Assembly (NCBI RefSeq): GCF_023498005.1
Contig: NZ_CP097289.1
Span: 6,758,001 to 6,822,000, forward strand
DNA length: 64,000 nucleotides
Source: Streptomyces durmitorensis
Lineage (GTDB): Bacteria > Actinomycetota > Actinomycetes > Streptomycetales > Streptomycetaceae
Direction of reading: 5' to 3'
A program made the translations under genes and the position numbers. Within the stretch, counting starts at the first letter, position 1, and every line of letters begins with the position of its first letter. This document shows, in pieces, positions 43,306 through 52,878 of the stretch. The notes below the pieces were generated by a model. The model ran no database searches. It was not told the origin of the DNA and saw only the letters and a program-made list of their open reading frames with translations.

Positions 43306-43385
43306 CCTGCCCGCCGCAGGGCGGCGACCGACCACCGAGAAGGCCGCAGCCGAAGCGCGGGCCGAGACTCTCGGGAAGGCGCTAC

Positions 43386-44348
43386 GTGAGTCCCAACGGC
43401 TCCGACCGCTCGTCGCGGCGCCCGATGCGGCGGAAGCTGCCGCAGGTGCTGACTGCGGGCCTGATCCTTGCAACCGCCACCGGTTGCACATACAAGGACT
43501 TTCCCCGCCTTGGTATGCCCACCCCCGTAACGGAAGAGGCTCCACGGATCCTCTCCCTCTGGCAGGGCTCGTGGGCGGCAGCGCTCGCCACGGGCGTGCT
43601 GGTCTGGGGTCTGATCCTGTGGAGTGTCATCTTCCACCGGCGCAGCCGCACCAAGGTGGAGGTACCTCCGCAGACGCGTTACAACATGCCCATCGAGGCG
43701 CTCTACACGGTGGTGCCTCTCATCATCGTCTCGGTGCTCTTCTACTTCACGGCCCGTGATGAGACGAAGCTCCTCGCTCTGGAGGACAAGCCCGCCCACA
43801 CGGTCAACGTGGTCGGCTACCAGTGGAGCTGGGGCTTCAACTACATCGAGGACGTGCCGGGTTCCAACAAGGACGACGCGAAGACGGCCAAGGAGCTGGA
43901 GGCCATCCCGGACAAGTTCCGCGATGCGTTCCCGTCCAACGCCGGCGGCGTCTACGACGTCGGTACGCCCGGCCAGCGGAACCCGCAGAACGGCAACCCC
44001 GGCCCGACCCTCTGGCTCCCCAAGGGCGAGAAGGTCCGGTTCGTGCTGACTTCGCGTGACGTCATCCACTCCTTCTGGGTGGTGCCGTTCCTCATGAAGC
44101 AGGACGTCATCCCGGGCCACACGAACGCCTTCGAGGTGACTCCGAACAAGGAGGGCACCTTCATGGGCAAGTGCGCCGAGCTCTGCGGTGTCGACCACTC
44201 CCGGATGCTCTTCAACGTCAAGGTCGTTTCCCCCGAGCGCTACCAGAAGCACCTCGAGGACCTGGCGAAGAAGAACCAGACCGGTTACATCCCGGCCGGC
44301 ATCGAGCAGACGAAGCACGAGAAGAACCGGGAGACGAACAACCTGTGA
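43386..44348 (+). CDS. ctaC: Cytochrome c oxidase subunit II
   Basis: 320 residues from GTG 43386. Lipoprotein-type signal (LILATATGC, Cys34), two membrane helices, and an extracytoplasmic CuA cupredoxin domain with [14 protein letters not shown] carrying both Cys, His and Met ligands, plus VIHSFWVVP and the Trp region YQWSWGFNY. It accepts electrons from the bc1 complex; actinobacteria lack soluble cytochrome c, so the donor is the diheme QcrC. A Lys/Asp-rich insert ([20 protein letters not shown]) is typical of actinobacterial CtaC. GTGA overlap with ctaD. Confidence 0.95.
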   Translation: MSPNGSDRSSRRPMRRKLPQVLTAGLILATATGCTYKDFPRLGMPTPVTEEAPRILSLWQGSWAAALATGVLVWGLILWSVIFHRRSRTKVEVPPQTRYNMPIEALYTVVPLIIVSVLFYFTARDETKLLALEDKPAHTVNVVGYQWSWGFNYIEDVPGSNKDDAKTAKELEAIPDKFRDAFPSNAGGVYDVGTPGQRNPQNGNPGPTLWLPKGEKVRFVLTSRDVIHSFWVVPFLMKQDVIPGHTNAFEVTPNKEGTFMGKCAELCGVDHSRMLFNVKVVSPERYQKHLEDLAKKNQTGYIPAGIEQTKHEKNRETNNL

Positions 44349-46081
44349 GCATCCTCAACGAACCTCAGGGTGCCGCGGCAGCAGAAGACTCATTCGAGAA
44401 CGAGCTGCCGGTACGGCGCGCACAGCCGGGCGCTGTGGTCATCAAGTGGCTGACGACCACCGACCACAAGACGATCGGCACGCTCTACCTGGTCACGTCG
44501 TTCGCGTTCTTCTGCATCGGCGGCGTCATGGCGCTCTTCATGCGCGCCGAACTCGCTCGTCCCGGCTCGCAGATCATGTCGAACGAGCAGTTCAACCAGG
44601 CGTTCACGATGCACGGCACGATCATGCTGCTGATGTTCGCGACGCCGCTGTTCGCCGGATTCGCGAACTGGATCATGCCGCTGCAGATCGGCGCGCCCGA
44701 CGTGGCGTTCCCGCGGCTGAACATGTTCGCGTACTGGCTGTACCTCTTCGGCTCGCTCATCGCGGTGGCCGGCTTCCTCACCCCGCAGGGTGCGGCCGAC
44801 TTCGGCTGGTTCGCCTACTCCCCGCTGTCGGACGCCGTCCGCTCGCCGGGTATCGGCGCCGACATGTGGATCATGGGTCTGGCCTTCTCCGGCTTCGGCA
44901 CGATCCTCGGCTCGGTCAACTTCATCACCACGATCATCTGCATGCGCGCTCCTGGCATGACGATGTTCCGGATGCCGATCTTCGTGTGGAACGTCCTGCT
45001 GACCGCGGTTCTGGTCCTGCTGGCCTTCCCGGTTCTGGCCGCCGCGCTGTTCGCCCTGGAGGCGGACCGTAAATTCGGTGCCCATATCTTCGACGCGGCC
45101 AATGGCGGCGCGCTGCTATGGCAACACCTCTTCTGGTTCTTCGGCCATCCAGAGGTGTACATCATCGCGCTGCCATTCTTCGGAATCATTTCCGAAGTCA
45201 TCCCGGTCTTCTCCCGGAAGCCGATGTTCGGCTACATGGGCCTGATCGGCGCGACGATCGCCATCGCGGGTCTCTCCGTGACCGTGTGGGCGCACCACAT
45301 GTACGTCACCGGTGGCGTGCTCCTACCGTTCTTCTCCTTCATGACGTTCTTGATCGCTGTCCCAACAGGCGTGAAGTTCTTCAACTGGATCGGAACGATG
45401 TGGAAGGGCTCACTGAGTTTCGAGACACCGATGCTCTGGGCCGTCGGCTTCCTGATCACCTTCACCTTCGGTGGTCTGACCGGCGTCATCCTGGCCTCGC
45501 CGCCGATGGACTTCCACGTCTCGGACTCGTACTTCGTGGTCGCGCACTTCCACTACGTCGTCTTCGGCACCGTGGTCTTCGCGATGTTCTCCGGATTCCA
45601 CTTCTGGTGGCCGAAGTTCACCGGCAAGATGCTGGACGAGCGGCTCGGCAAGATCACCTTCTGGACGCTGTTCATCGGCTTCCACGGCACGTTCCTGGTG
45701 CAGCACTGGCTGGGTGCCGAGGGCATGCCGCGTCGTTACGCGGACTACCTCGCGGCCGACGGTTTCACCGCGCTGAACACGATCTCGACGATCGCCTCGT
45801 TCCTGCTGGGTCTGTCGATCCTGCCGTTCTTCTACAACATCTGGAAGACCGCCAAGTACGGCAAGAAGATCGAGGTCGACGACCCGTGGGGCTACGGCCG
45901 CTCGCTCGAGTGGGCGACGTCCTGCCCGCCGCCGCGGCACAACTTCCTCACCCTGCCGCGGATCCGTTCCGAATCCCCGGCGTTCGACCTGCATCACCCT
46001 GAGATCGCGGCTCTCGACCAGCTCGAGAACAGCGGCCACGGTGACAAGGCGCTCGCGGGCGGCAAGGAGGCCGGCAAGTGA
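44345..46081 (+). CDS. ctaD: Cytochrome c oxidase subunit I (aa3 type)
   Basis: 578 residues from GTG 44345, overlapping the ctaC stop. Twelve membrane helices with the haem and CuB ligands: [14 protein letters not shown] (haem a His), [19 protein letters not shown] (CuB His and the His-Tyr cross-link), WAHHMYVTG (two CuB His) and [10 protein letters not shown] (haem a3 and a His). Proton-channel residues are visible, e.g. the Glu of GHPEVY. Overlaps ctaF by 4 bp. Codon use changes over about 45065-45420, where A/T-ending codons are far more common than elsewhere in the gene. Confidence 0.96.
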   Translation: MSILNEPQGAAAAEDSFENELPVRRAQPGAVVIKWLTTTDHKTIGTLYLVTSFAFFCIGGVMALFMRAELARPGSQIMSNEQFNQAFTMHGTIMLLMFATPLFAGFANWIMPLQIGAPDVAFPRLNMFAYWLYLFGSLIAVAGFLTPQGAADFGWFAYSPLSDAVRSPGIGADMWIMGLAFSGFGTILGSVNFITTIICMRAPGMTMFRMPIFVWNVLLTAVLVLLAFPVLAAALFALEADRKFGAHIFDAANGGALLWQHLFWFFGHPEVYIIALPFFGIISEVIPVFSRKPMFGYMGLIGATIAIAGLSVTVWAHHMYVTGGVLLPFFSFMTFLIAVPTGVKFFNWIGTMWKGSLSFETPMLWAVGFLITFTFGGLTGVILASPPMDFHVSDSYFVVAHFHYVVFGTVVFAMFSGFHFWWPKFTGKMLDERLGKITFWTLFIGFHGTFLVQHWLGAEGMPRRYADYLAADGFTALNTISTIASFLLGLSILPFFYNIWKTAKYGKKIEVDDPWGYGRSLEWATSCPPPRHNFLTLPRIRSESPAFDLHHPEIAALDQLENSGHGDKALAGGKEAGK

Positions 46082-46476
46082 AGGTCCAAGGCAAGATGTT
46101 CATCTGGCTGAGCGTCTTCGTGCTCGCCATGGCGATCGTCTACGGCTGGTGGTCCAAGGAGCCGGCCGGTACGACCGCGCTGTTCCTGGCCTTCGGCCTG
46201 TGCATCATGATCGGCTACTACCTGGCCTTCACGGCCCGGCGTGTCGACGCGGCCGCACAGGACAACAAGGAGGCCGACGTAGCGGACGAGGCCGGCGAGG
46301 TGGGCTTCTTCAGCCCGCACAGCTGGCAGCCGCTCTCGCTGGCCATCGGTGGCGCGCTCGCCTTCATGGGAGTCGTCTTCGGCTGGTGGCTGCTGTACTT
46401 CTCGTTCCCGATCCTGATGATCGGCCTCTTCGGCTGGGTCTTCGAGTACTACCGGGGCGAGAACCAGACCCAGTGA
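46078..46476 (+). CDS. ctaF: Cytochrome c oxidase subunit IV, actinobacterial type
   Basis: 132 residues from GTG 46078 (GTGA overlap with ctaD). Four membrane segments: [58 protein letters not shown] and [16 protein letters not shown], with a short acidic loop between. A small accessory subunit of the actinobacterial aa3 oxidase. Last gene of ctaCDF; a strong terminator follows. Confidence 0.92.
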   Translation: MKVQGKMFIWLSVFVLAMAIVYGWWSKEPAGTTALFLAFGLCIMIGYYLAFTARRVDAAAQDNKEADVADEAGEVGFFSPHSWQPLSLAIGGALAFMGVVFGWWLLYFSFPILMIGLFGWVFEYYRGENQTQ

Positions 46477-46496
46477 GTCTGTGATCTCCCGCTTCA

Positions 46497-46540
46497 CCGA
46501 AGGGCCCGGACCCTCCTGACGGAGTGTCCGGGCCCTTCGG
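46497..46540 (+). terminator. Terminator of ctaCDF
   Basis: CCGAAGGGCCCGGA pairs with TCCGGGCCCTTCGG, a 14-bp perfect stem with a 16-nt loop, 20 bp past the ctaF stop. Confidence 0.88.
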
Positions 46541-46620
46541 CGTGTCGCGCTTGACACCGCTCGACACTCGGACGGGTCACTCGGCGCGCCAGAGCCGATG
46601 AACCTTCATACCGTGTGTTC

Positions 46621-47868
46621 ATGAGCCACTCACCGCGAATCCGCACGGTACTGAGCTGCTCCATGCTGGTGGCCGCCCTCGGGGTGGGAACCACGGCGTG
46701 CGGCAGCTCCGACGGCCATCCGCTCTCGGCGAAGCCGTACGACGCGGCAGGCCAGATCGCCTTCAACAGCCCGGCGGGCAGCCAGAAGGCGGATCCGGAC
46801 AAGCCCTTGGAGGTCACCGCCCAGGGCGAGGACGGGCGCATCACCGATGTGACGGCCACCGACGCGATGGGGCGGTACGTGGCCGGTGAACTCGCCGCCG
46901 ACGGCGCCCGTTGGCACAGCACGGCGCCCCTCGCGGCCGGCGCGCACTACACGGTGCGGGTGAGCACCGAGGACGAGGAAGGGTCGCCGGGCCGCAAGGT
47001 CATGAACTTCGACACAGGCGTCCCGACCAAGAAGAAGCGCCTCGACGTCACCTTCGGCCCCGACTCGGGCAAGTACGGCGTCGGCCAGCCCGTCACGGCC
47101 AAGCTCAGCGCCAAGGTGAAGGACAAGAAGGCGCGGGCCATCGTGGAGCGCGCGCTGAAGGTCGACACGCAGCCCGCCACGAACGGCGCCTGGCACTGGG
47201 TGGACAGCAAGACGCTGCACTACCGCCCCAAGGAGTACTGGCCCACGGGCGCGACCATCAACGTACGGAGCAACCTCGAGGGCATCAAGGTTCGCGACAG
47301 GCTCTGGGGCGGCGACGCCAAGCCGCTGAAGCTGTCCATCGGCGACCGCATCGAGGCCGTCACGGACGCGGGGTCGCACTACATGACGGTCTACCGCAAC
47401 GGCGAGGAGATCAACTCCATGCCGGTGACGACGGGCAAGCCCGGCTACTCCACGCGCAACGGCGTCAAGGTGGTGCTGGGCAAGGAGTACTCCGTACGTA
47501 TGACCAGTGCCAGCATCGGCGCATCGGACTTCTACGACAAGATGGTCTACTACGCGACGCGGGTCACCGACTCCGGTGAGTACGTGCACGCCGCGCCCTG
47601 GTCGGTCGGTTCGCAGGGCTACGCGAACACCAGCCACGGCTGCACCGGCATGAGCACCGGCGACGCCGCCTGGTTCTACGAGACCGTCCGGCAGGGCGAC
47701 ATCGTGAAGGTCGTCAACAGCTATGGCGCGGACATGGACCCGTTCGGCAACGGCTTCGGCGACTGGAACGTCGACTGGAAGGACTGGCGGGACGGCAGCG
47801 CCCTGCTGGGCGGCGCCAAGGAAGGCCCCACGGCCCTCGACGCGGCCCGGCTGCGGCCGCAGGTCTAG
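46621..47868 (+). CDS. L,D-transpeptidase lipoprotein with Ig-like domains
   Basis: 415 residues from ATG 46621. Lipobox GVGTTAC (Cys27). Two Ig-like domains of the type found in mycobacterial LdtMt (about 40-270), then an YkuD catalytic domain: SMPVTTGKPGYSTRNGVKVV, and the active-site Cys in YANTSHGCTGMSTGDAAWF with the upstream His in YVHAAPW. It should form 3-3 cross-links in peptidoglycan. A Trp-rich C-terminal tail (FGDWNVDWKDW) is typical. It is inserted between the two respiratory operons on the same strand but has its own terminators on both sides. Confidence 0.92.
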   Translation: MSHSPRIRTVLSCSMLVAALGVGTTACGSSDGHPLSAKPYDAAGQIAFNSPAGSQKADPDKPLEVTAQGEDGRITDVTATDAMGRYVAGELAADGARWHSTAPLAAGAHYTVRVSTEDEEGSPGRKVMNFDTGVPTKKKRLDVTFGPDSGKYGVGQPVTAKLSAKVKDKKARAIVERALKVDTQPATNGAWHWVDSKTLHYRPKEYWPTGATINVRSNLEGIKVRDRLWGGDAKPLKLSIGDRIEAVTDAGSHYMTVYRNGEEINSMPVTTGKPGYSTRNGVKVVLGKEYSVRMTSASIGASDFYDKMVYYATRVTDSGEYVHAAPWSVGSQGYANTSHGCTGMSTGDAAWFYETVRQGDIVKVVNSYGADMDPFGNGFGDWNVDWKDWRDGSALLGGAKEGPTALDAARLRPQV

Positions 47869-47894
47869 CAGCTCCGCAGAGAGCACAGAACAGC

Positions 47895-47930
47895 ACAGAA
47901 GGCCCCGTGCCGAGGCACGGGGCCTTCTGT
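47895..47930. terminator. Terminator after the L,D-transpeptidase gene
   Basis: ACAGAAGGCCCCGTGC-CGAG-GCACGGGGCCTTCTGT is a 16-bp perfect stem with a 4-nt loop between convergent genes. Confidence 0.92.
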
Positions 47931-47937
47931 CGTGCCG

Positions 47938-48339
47938 TCAGGCCTGGACGGCCAGCCTGTCGCGCAGCAGGGCGGCCAGGGAGTCCGCGAACTCGACCGG
48001 GTCGACCGGAAGGGTCACGGCGGCCTCCGCGCGGCTCCAGGTGGCCAGCCAGGCGTCCTGCGGGCGTCCCATGAGCAGGAGCACGGGCGGGCAGTGGAAG
48101 ATCTCGTCCTTGAGCTGACGGCAGACGCCCATGCCGCCGACGGGCGTGGCCTCGCCGTCCAGGACGCAGACGTCGATGCCGCCCCGGTCGAGCTCCTTCA
48201 GCACGGCGGGCAGCGTCGCGCACTCGATGAACTCGACCGCGGGAACGTCCGCCGCCGGCCTGCGTCCGGTGGCCAACCGGACCTGCTCGCGGGTGCTCGC
48301 GTTGTCGCTGTAGACCAGCACCGTGGCGGTCGGCTGCAT
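47938..48339 (-). CDS. Orphan receiver-like (response-regulator fold) protein
   Basis: 133 residues, a single domain. ATVLVYSDNASTREQVRLA, then GIDVCVLDGEATPVGGMGVCRQLKDE, PPVLLLMGRPQDAWLATWSRAEAAVTLPVDPVEFADSLAALL follow the receiver fold, with Asp in VLDGE at the acceptor position. The N-terminal acidic pair is YSDN rather than DD, and the usual Lys near the fifth strand is replaced, so phosphorylation is doubtful. No output domain. Convergent with the L,D-transpeptidase gene, divergent from ctaE. Probably a pseudo-receiver. Confidence 0.75.
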   Translation of the reverse strand: MQPTATVLVYSDNASTREQVRLATGRRPAADVPAVEFIECATLPAVLKELDRGGIDVCVLDGEATPVGGMGVCRQLKDEIFHCPPVLLLMGRPQDAWLATWSRAEAAVTLPVDPVEFADSLAALLRDRLAVQA

Positions 48340-48518
48340 TGTTCCTCCGCTTCGTTGAGGGGCTCTCGGCCAGGGGCCGATGCGCGGATGCTACTCCTCC
48401 GGACACCCCGTCAACAGCGGTTCGGACAGCCCTTCGATGGGCCATACGGGCAGGACACACCCCGCAGACACTCCGAACGGCACCCCCCGGGGTGAGGGCG
48501 GGATAAGCGACCGACATA

Positions 48519-49139
48519 ATGTCGGTCGTGGCGACAGCAACGACAGTAGATACCGGGCACGCGCACCCGCCGGTCAATCGGCCGAACCTCACCAGCGTCG
48601 GAACCATCATTTGGCTGAGTTCCGAGCTGATGTTCTTCGCGGCCCTCTTCGCGATGTACTTCACCCTGCGATCGGTGACAGGTCCTGAGCACTGGAAGGA
48701 AATGGCGTCCGCGCTGAACTTCCCGTTCTCGGCGACGAACACCACGATCCTGGTGCTCTCCTCCCTCACCTGTCAGCTCGGCGTCTTCGCCGCCGAGCGT
48801 GGTGACGTGAAGAAGCTCCGGATGTGGTTCATCGTCACCTTCATCATGGGTGCGGTCTTTATCGGCGGTCAGGTGTACGAGTACACCGAGCTGGTCAAGC
48901 ACGAGGGCCTCTCGCTCTCGTCCGACCCGTACGGCTCGGTCTTCTACCTGACCACCGGCTTCCACGGCATGCATGTGACAGGCGGTCTGATCGCCTTCCT
49001 GCTGGTCCTCGGCAGGACGTATGCGGCCAGGAAGTTCACCCATGAGCAGGCGACCGCAGCCATCGTCGTGTCCTACTACTGGCACTTCGTCGATGTTGTC
49101 TGGATCGGTCTCTTTGCCACGATCTACATGATCAAGTAA
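48519..49139 (+). CDS. ctaE: Cytochrome c oxidase subunit III
   Basis: 206 residues from ATG 48519. Five helices, the short form of subunit [25 protein letters not shown] with the conserved Glu, [55 protein letters not shown] with the paired His, and [23 protein letters not shown]. It is separated from ctaCDF and heads the bc1 genes, as usual in actinobacteria. Confidence 0.95.
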   Translation: MSVVATATTVDTGHAHPPVNRPNLTSVGTIIWLSSELMFFAALFAMYFTLRSVTGPEHWKEMASALNFPFSATNTTILVLSSLTCQLGVFAAERGDVKKLRMWFIVTFIMGAVFIGGQVYEYTELVKHEGLSLSSDPYGSVFYLTTGFHGMHVTGGLIAFLLVLGRTYAARKFTHEQATAAIVVSYYWHFVDVVWIGLFATIYMIK

Positions 49140-49220
49140 ACGGGTCCGGGCCCAGCAGGGCCCGACGTCCGACTCATTCCAGAAGCATCGACGCTGAAGA
49201 TCCTGACACCGGGGTAATCC

Positions 49221-50030
49221 GTGAAAAAGCTCTCCGCACGACGACGCCACCCGTTGGCGGCGGTCGTCGTCCTACTCCTCGCGCTGGCGGCCACCGGGGG
49301 GCTGTACGCCGCGTTCGCACCCGCGGACAAGGCGCAGGCCGACGACACCGCCCAGTCCCTCGCCATCGACGAGGGCAAGAAGCTGTACTCCGTGGGCTGC
49401 TCCAGCTGCCACGGAACCGGCGGTCAGGGGTCCACCGACGGTCCTAGCCTGGTGGGCGTCGGCGCAGCCGCCGTCGACTTCCAGGTCAGCACCGGCCGTA
49501 TGCCGCTGCAGCAGCCGGGCGCCCAGGCGCCGAAGAAGAAGGCCATCTACAACCAGGCCCAGATCGACCAGCTCGCGGCGTACATCGCCTCGCTGGGCGC
49601 GGGCCCGACCATCCCCACCGAGAAGCAGTACAGCCCGGACGGGGCGGACATCGCCAAGGGTGGCGAGCTGTTCCGCACCAACTGCGCGCAGTGCCACAAC
49701 TTCACCGGTGAGGGCGGCGCGTTGACGAAGGGCAAGTTCGCTCCTTCGTTGGAGGATGTCTCCCCGAAGCACATCTACGAGGCCATGCAGACCGGCCCGC
49801 AGAACATGCCGTCCTTCCCCGACACGATCATGCCGGAGAAGAACAAAAAGGACATCATCGCGTACCTCGACGCGGTCAACGGCGAGCAGACCGAGAGCCC
49901 TGGCGGTCTGAAGCTGGGTGGCCTGGGTCCGGTCAGTGAAGGCCTGTTCGGCTGGATCTTCGGTCTCGGCTCGCTGATCGCGGTCGCCGTGTGGGTCGCC
50001 GCTCGGACCGCAAAGGCCAAGAAGTCATGA
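49221..50030 (+). CDS. qcrC: Diheme cytochrome c subunit of the bc1 complex
   Basis: 269 residues from GTG 49221. N-terminal anchor, two cytochrome c domains with CSSCH (Cys60, Cys63, His64) and CAQCH (Cys155, Cys158, His159), axial Met candidates in TGRMPLQQPG and NMPSFPDTIMP, and a C-terminal membrane helix (WIFGLGSLIAVAVWVAARTAKAKKS). It relays electrons directly from the Rieske protein to CuA of CtaC. ATGA overlap with qcrA. Confidence 0.95.
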   Translation: MKKLSARRRHPLAAVVVLLLALAATGGLYAAFAPADKAQADDTAQSLAIDEGKKLYSVGCSSCHGTGGQGSTDGPSLVGVGAAAVDFQVSTGRMPLQQPGAQAPKKKAIYNQAQIDQLAAYIASLGAGPTIPTEKQYSPDGADIAKGGELFRTNCAQCHNFTGEGGALTKGKFAPSLEDVSPKHIYEAMQTGPQNMPSFPDTIMPEKNKKDIIAYLDAVNGEQTESPGGLKLGGLGPVSEGLFGWIFGLGSLIAVAVWVAARTAKAKKS

Positions 50031-51082
50031 GTAGCCAAGAGAAATCAGAAGAGAACCTGCCCAGCGTGCAGGAGACCGAGCACGGCTCGGTGGCTGTCGC
50101 GGACGAGAACCCGTTCGCCGACCCGGGGCTTCCGCCCCACGAGCATCGTGTCCAGGACATCGACGAGCGGGCCGCCAGGCGTTCCGAGCGTGCGGTCGCC
50201 TTCCTGTTCACGCTCTCGATGCTCGCCACGATCGGCTTCATCGCCTCGTTCGTGTCGTTCCCGGTCGACAAGCGCGTCTACATCTTCCCGATCGGTCACA
50301 TCAGCGCGCTGAACTTCTCCCTGGGCATGACCCTGGGTCTCGCGCTCTTCTGCATCGGCGCGGGCGCGGTCCACTGGGCCCGCACCCTGATGTCCGACGT
50401 GGAGGTCGCCGACGAGCGGCACCCCATCGAGGCCGAGCCCGAGGTCAAGGCCAAGGTCATGGCCGACTTCAAGGCCGGTGCCGCGGAGTCGCAGTTCGGC
50501 CGGCGCAAGCTGATCCGCAACACGATGTTCGGCGCGCTTGCCATGGTGCCGCTCTCCGGCGTCGTCCTGCTGCGCGACCTCGGTCCGCTGCCCGAGGACA
50601 AGCTGCGGCACACGCTGTGGTCCAAGGGCAAGCTGCTCGTGAACATGAACACGAACGAGCCGCTGCGTCCGTCGGACATCCAGGTCGGTTCGCTGACCTT
50701 CGCCAAGCCCGAGGGCCTGGAGGAGCACGATCACGACTTCCAGAAGGAGATCGCCAAGGCGGCCCTGATGATCGTCCGGATCCAGCCGGACAACATCAAG
50801 GACAAGCAGGAGCTCGAGTGGTCGCACGACGGTGTCGTCGCGTACTCGAAGATCTGCACCCACGTCGGCTGCCCGATCTCCCTGTACGAGCAGCAGACGC
50901 ACCACGTCCTCTGCCCGTGCCACCAGTCCACCTTCGACCTTTCCGACGGTGCCCGAGTGATCTTCGGCCCGGCCGGTCACGCGCTGCCGCAGCTGCGCAT
51001 CGCCGTGAACGAAGAGGGCTACCTCGAGGCGCTCGGCGACTTCGCTGAGCCTGTCGGTCCTGCATTCTGGGAGCGCGGATGA
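50027..51082 (+). CDS. qcrA: Rieske iron-sulfur subunit of the bc1 complex
   Basis: 351 residues from ATG 50027 (overlaps the qcrC stop). Three membrane helices, as in actinobacterial Rieske proteins: two near 55-120, then a twin-arginine segment GRRKLIRNTMFG just before the third, consistent with the known Tat-dependent insertion of the last helix. The Rieske domain follows with ICTHVGCPISLYEQQTHHVLCPCHQSTFD, giving the two Cys and two His cluster ligands and the disulphide Cys pair. ATGA overlap with qcrB. Confidence 0.95.
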   Translation: MSSQEKSEENLPSVQETEHGSVAVADENPFADPGLPPHEHRVQDIDERAARRSERAVAFLFTLSMLATIGFIASFVSFPVDKRVYIFPIGHISALNFSLGMTLGLALFCIGAGAVHWARTLMSDVEVADERHPIEAEPEVKAKVMADFKAGAAESQFGRRKLIRNTMFGALAMVPLSGVVLLRDLGPLPEDKLRHTLWSKGKLLVNMNTNEPLRPSDIQVGSLTFAKPEGLEEHDHDFQKEIAKAALMIVRIQPDNIKDKQELEWSHDGVVAYSKICTHVGCPISLYEQQTHHVLCPCHQSTFDLSDGARVIFGPAGHALPQLRIAVNEEGYLEALGDFAEPVGPAFWERG

Positions 51083-52710
51083 GCACTACGACGACTGATA
51101 CGCGCAAGAAGGACGCGCCCGCCGGTGAGCGGGTCGCCGACTGGGCAGACGGCCGCCTGGGGATCTACTCCCTGGCCAAGGCCAACATGCGCAAGATCTT
51201 CCCGGACCACTGGTCCTTCATGCTCGGTGAGATCTGCCTCTACAGCTTCATCATCATCATCCTCACGGGTGTGTACCTGACCCTGTTCTTCCACCCGTCG
51301 ATGAACGAGGTGGAGTACCACGGCAGCTACATCCCGCTGCAGGGCCAGCTGATGTCCGAGGCGTTCAACTCGACCATGCACATCAGCTTCGATGTGCGCG
51401 GTGGTCTGCTGATCCGGCAGATCCACCACTGGGCGGCGCTGATCTTCCTCGCGGCGATGTTCGTGCACATGATGCGCGTCTTCTTCACGGGTGCCTTCCG
51501 CAAGCCCCGCGAGGTCAACTGGGTCTTCGGGTTCCTGCTGTTCGTCCTCGGCATGTTCACCGGCTTCACCGGTTACTCGCTCCCTGACGACCTGCTCTCC
51601 GGTACCGGTGTGCGCTTCATGCAGGGCGCCGTCCTGTCCGTGCCGATCGTGGGCACGTACCTGTCGATGTTCCTGTTCGGCGGGGAGTTCCCCGGCGGCG
51701 ACTTCGTGGCCCGGTTCTACTCGGTGCACATCCTGCTGCTGCCGGGCATCATGCTCGGCCTCGTGGTGGCGCACCTGATCCTGGTCTTCTACCACAAGCA
51801 CACGCAGTTCGCGGGCCCCGGCAAGACGAACAAGAACGTCGTCGGCATGCCGCTGCTCCCGGTCTACATGGCGAAGGCCGGAGGGTTCTTCTTCCTGGTC
51901 TTCGGCGTGATCGCGGCCATCTCGGCGATCGCCACGATCAACCCGATCTGGGCGCTCGGTCCCTACCGTCCCGACCAGGTCTCCACCGGAGCCCAGCCCG
52001 ACTGGTACATGGGCTTCTCCGAGGGTCTGATCCGTGTCATGCCGGGCTGGGAGATCAACGCCTGGGGTCACACGCTCGTCCTGGGCGTGTTCATCCCGCT
52101 GATCATCTTCCCGCTGGTCCTGGTCGCGATCGCGGTCTACCCGTTCATCGAGTCCTGGGTCACCGGCGACAAGCGCGAGCACCACATCCTGGACCGCCCG
52201 CGCAACGTCCCGACCCGCACGGCGTTCGGCGTCGCGTGGATCACCTGGTACTTCGTGCTGCTCGTCGGTGGTGGAAACGACCTCTGGGCCACGCACTTCC
52301 ACCTGTCGATCAACTCGATCACCTGGTTCGTGCGCATCGCCTTCTTCGTGGCACCGGTCCTCGCCTTCATCGCCACCAAGCGGATCTGCCTGGGTCTGCA
52401 GCGGCGCGACAAGGAGAAGGTCCTGCACGGCCGCGAGTCGGGCATCATCAAGCGCCTGCCGCACGGTGAGTTCATCGAGGTCCACGAGCCGCTGGGCCAG
52501 GAGCAGCTGCACACGCTCACCGCGCACGAGCAGTACGCGCCGGTCGAGATCGGCCCCTCGGTCGACGAGAACGGCGTCGAGCGCAAGGTGACCGGTTCGC
52601 AGAAGCTCCGGGCCAAGCTCAGCAAGGGCTACTACGGGGAGGACAACCAGATCCCCAAGCCCACCACCGAGGAGTACAAGGAGATCACGAGCGGCCACGG
52701 CCACCACTGA
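51079..52710 (+). CDS. qcrB: Cytochrome b subunit of the bc1 complex
   Basis: 543 residues. Eight-helix cytochrome b core with four haem His in the second and fourth helices (LLIRQIHHWAALIFLAAMFVHMMRVF and VARFYSVHILLLPGIMLGLVVAHLILVFYHKH), the quinol-site GTGVRFMQGAV and the sequence WALGPYRPDQVSTGAQPDWYMGF, equivalent to the PEWY region. A long C-terminal cytoplasmic extension (about 400-543) is characteristic of actinobacterial QcrB. This is the target of quinol-site inhibitors such as Q203 in mycobacteria. Last gene of the operon; terminator follows. Confidence 0.96.
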   Translation: MSTTTTDTRKKDAPAGERVADWADGRLGIYSLAKANMRKIFPDHWSFMLGEICLYSFIIIILTGVYLTLFFHPSMNEVEYHGSYIPLQGQLMSEAFNSTMHISFDVRGGLLIRQIHHWAALIFLAAMFVHMMRVFFTGAFRKPREVNWVFGFLLFVLGMFTGFTGYSLPDDLLSGTGVRFMQGAVLSVPIVGTYLSMFLFGGEFPGGDFVARFYSVHILLLPGIMLGLVVAHLILVFYHKHTQFAGPGKTNKNVVGMPLLPVYMAKAGGFFFLVFGVIAAISAIATINPIWALGPYRPDQVSTGAQPDWYMGFSEGLIRVMPGWEINAWGHTLVLGVFIPLIIFPLVLVAIAVYPFIESWVTGDKREHHILDRPRNVPTRTAFGVAWITWYFVLLVGGGNDLWATHFHLSINSITWFVRIAFFVAPVLAFIATKRICLGLQRRDKEKVLHGRESGIIKRLPHGEFIEVHEPLGQEQLHTLTAHEQYAPVEIGPSVDENGVERKVTGSQKLRAKLSKGYYGEDNQIPKPTTEEYKEITSGHGHH

Positions 52711-52753
52711 TCCTCCGAACGCTCCGACGTTCTGACCCGAGGTCGCCACGGCG

Positions 52754-52795
52754 AGAGCCCCGTCCCCTGCATCCAGTGCATGGACGGGGCTCTTT
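52754..52795 (+). terminator. Terminator of ctaE-qcrCAB
   Basis: AGAGCCCCGTCC pairs with GGACGGGGCTCT (12 bp), followed by TTT, the most conventional terminator in the window. An inner TGCA/TGCA pair narrows the loop. Confidence 0.9.
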
Positions 52796-52878
52796 GCCGT
52801 CCCCCGGGCTGGATAAGGTGGTCCCGTCCCCATGTACCGGGATGCTTTCTTCCTACGCTGACGAACCCAGGAGCGGCT

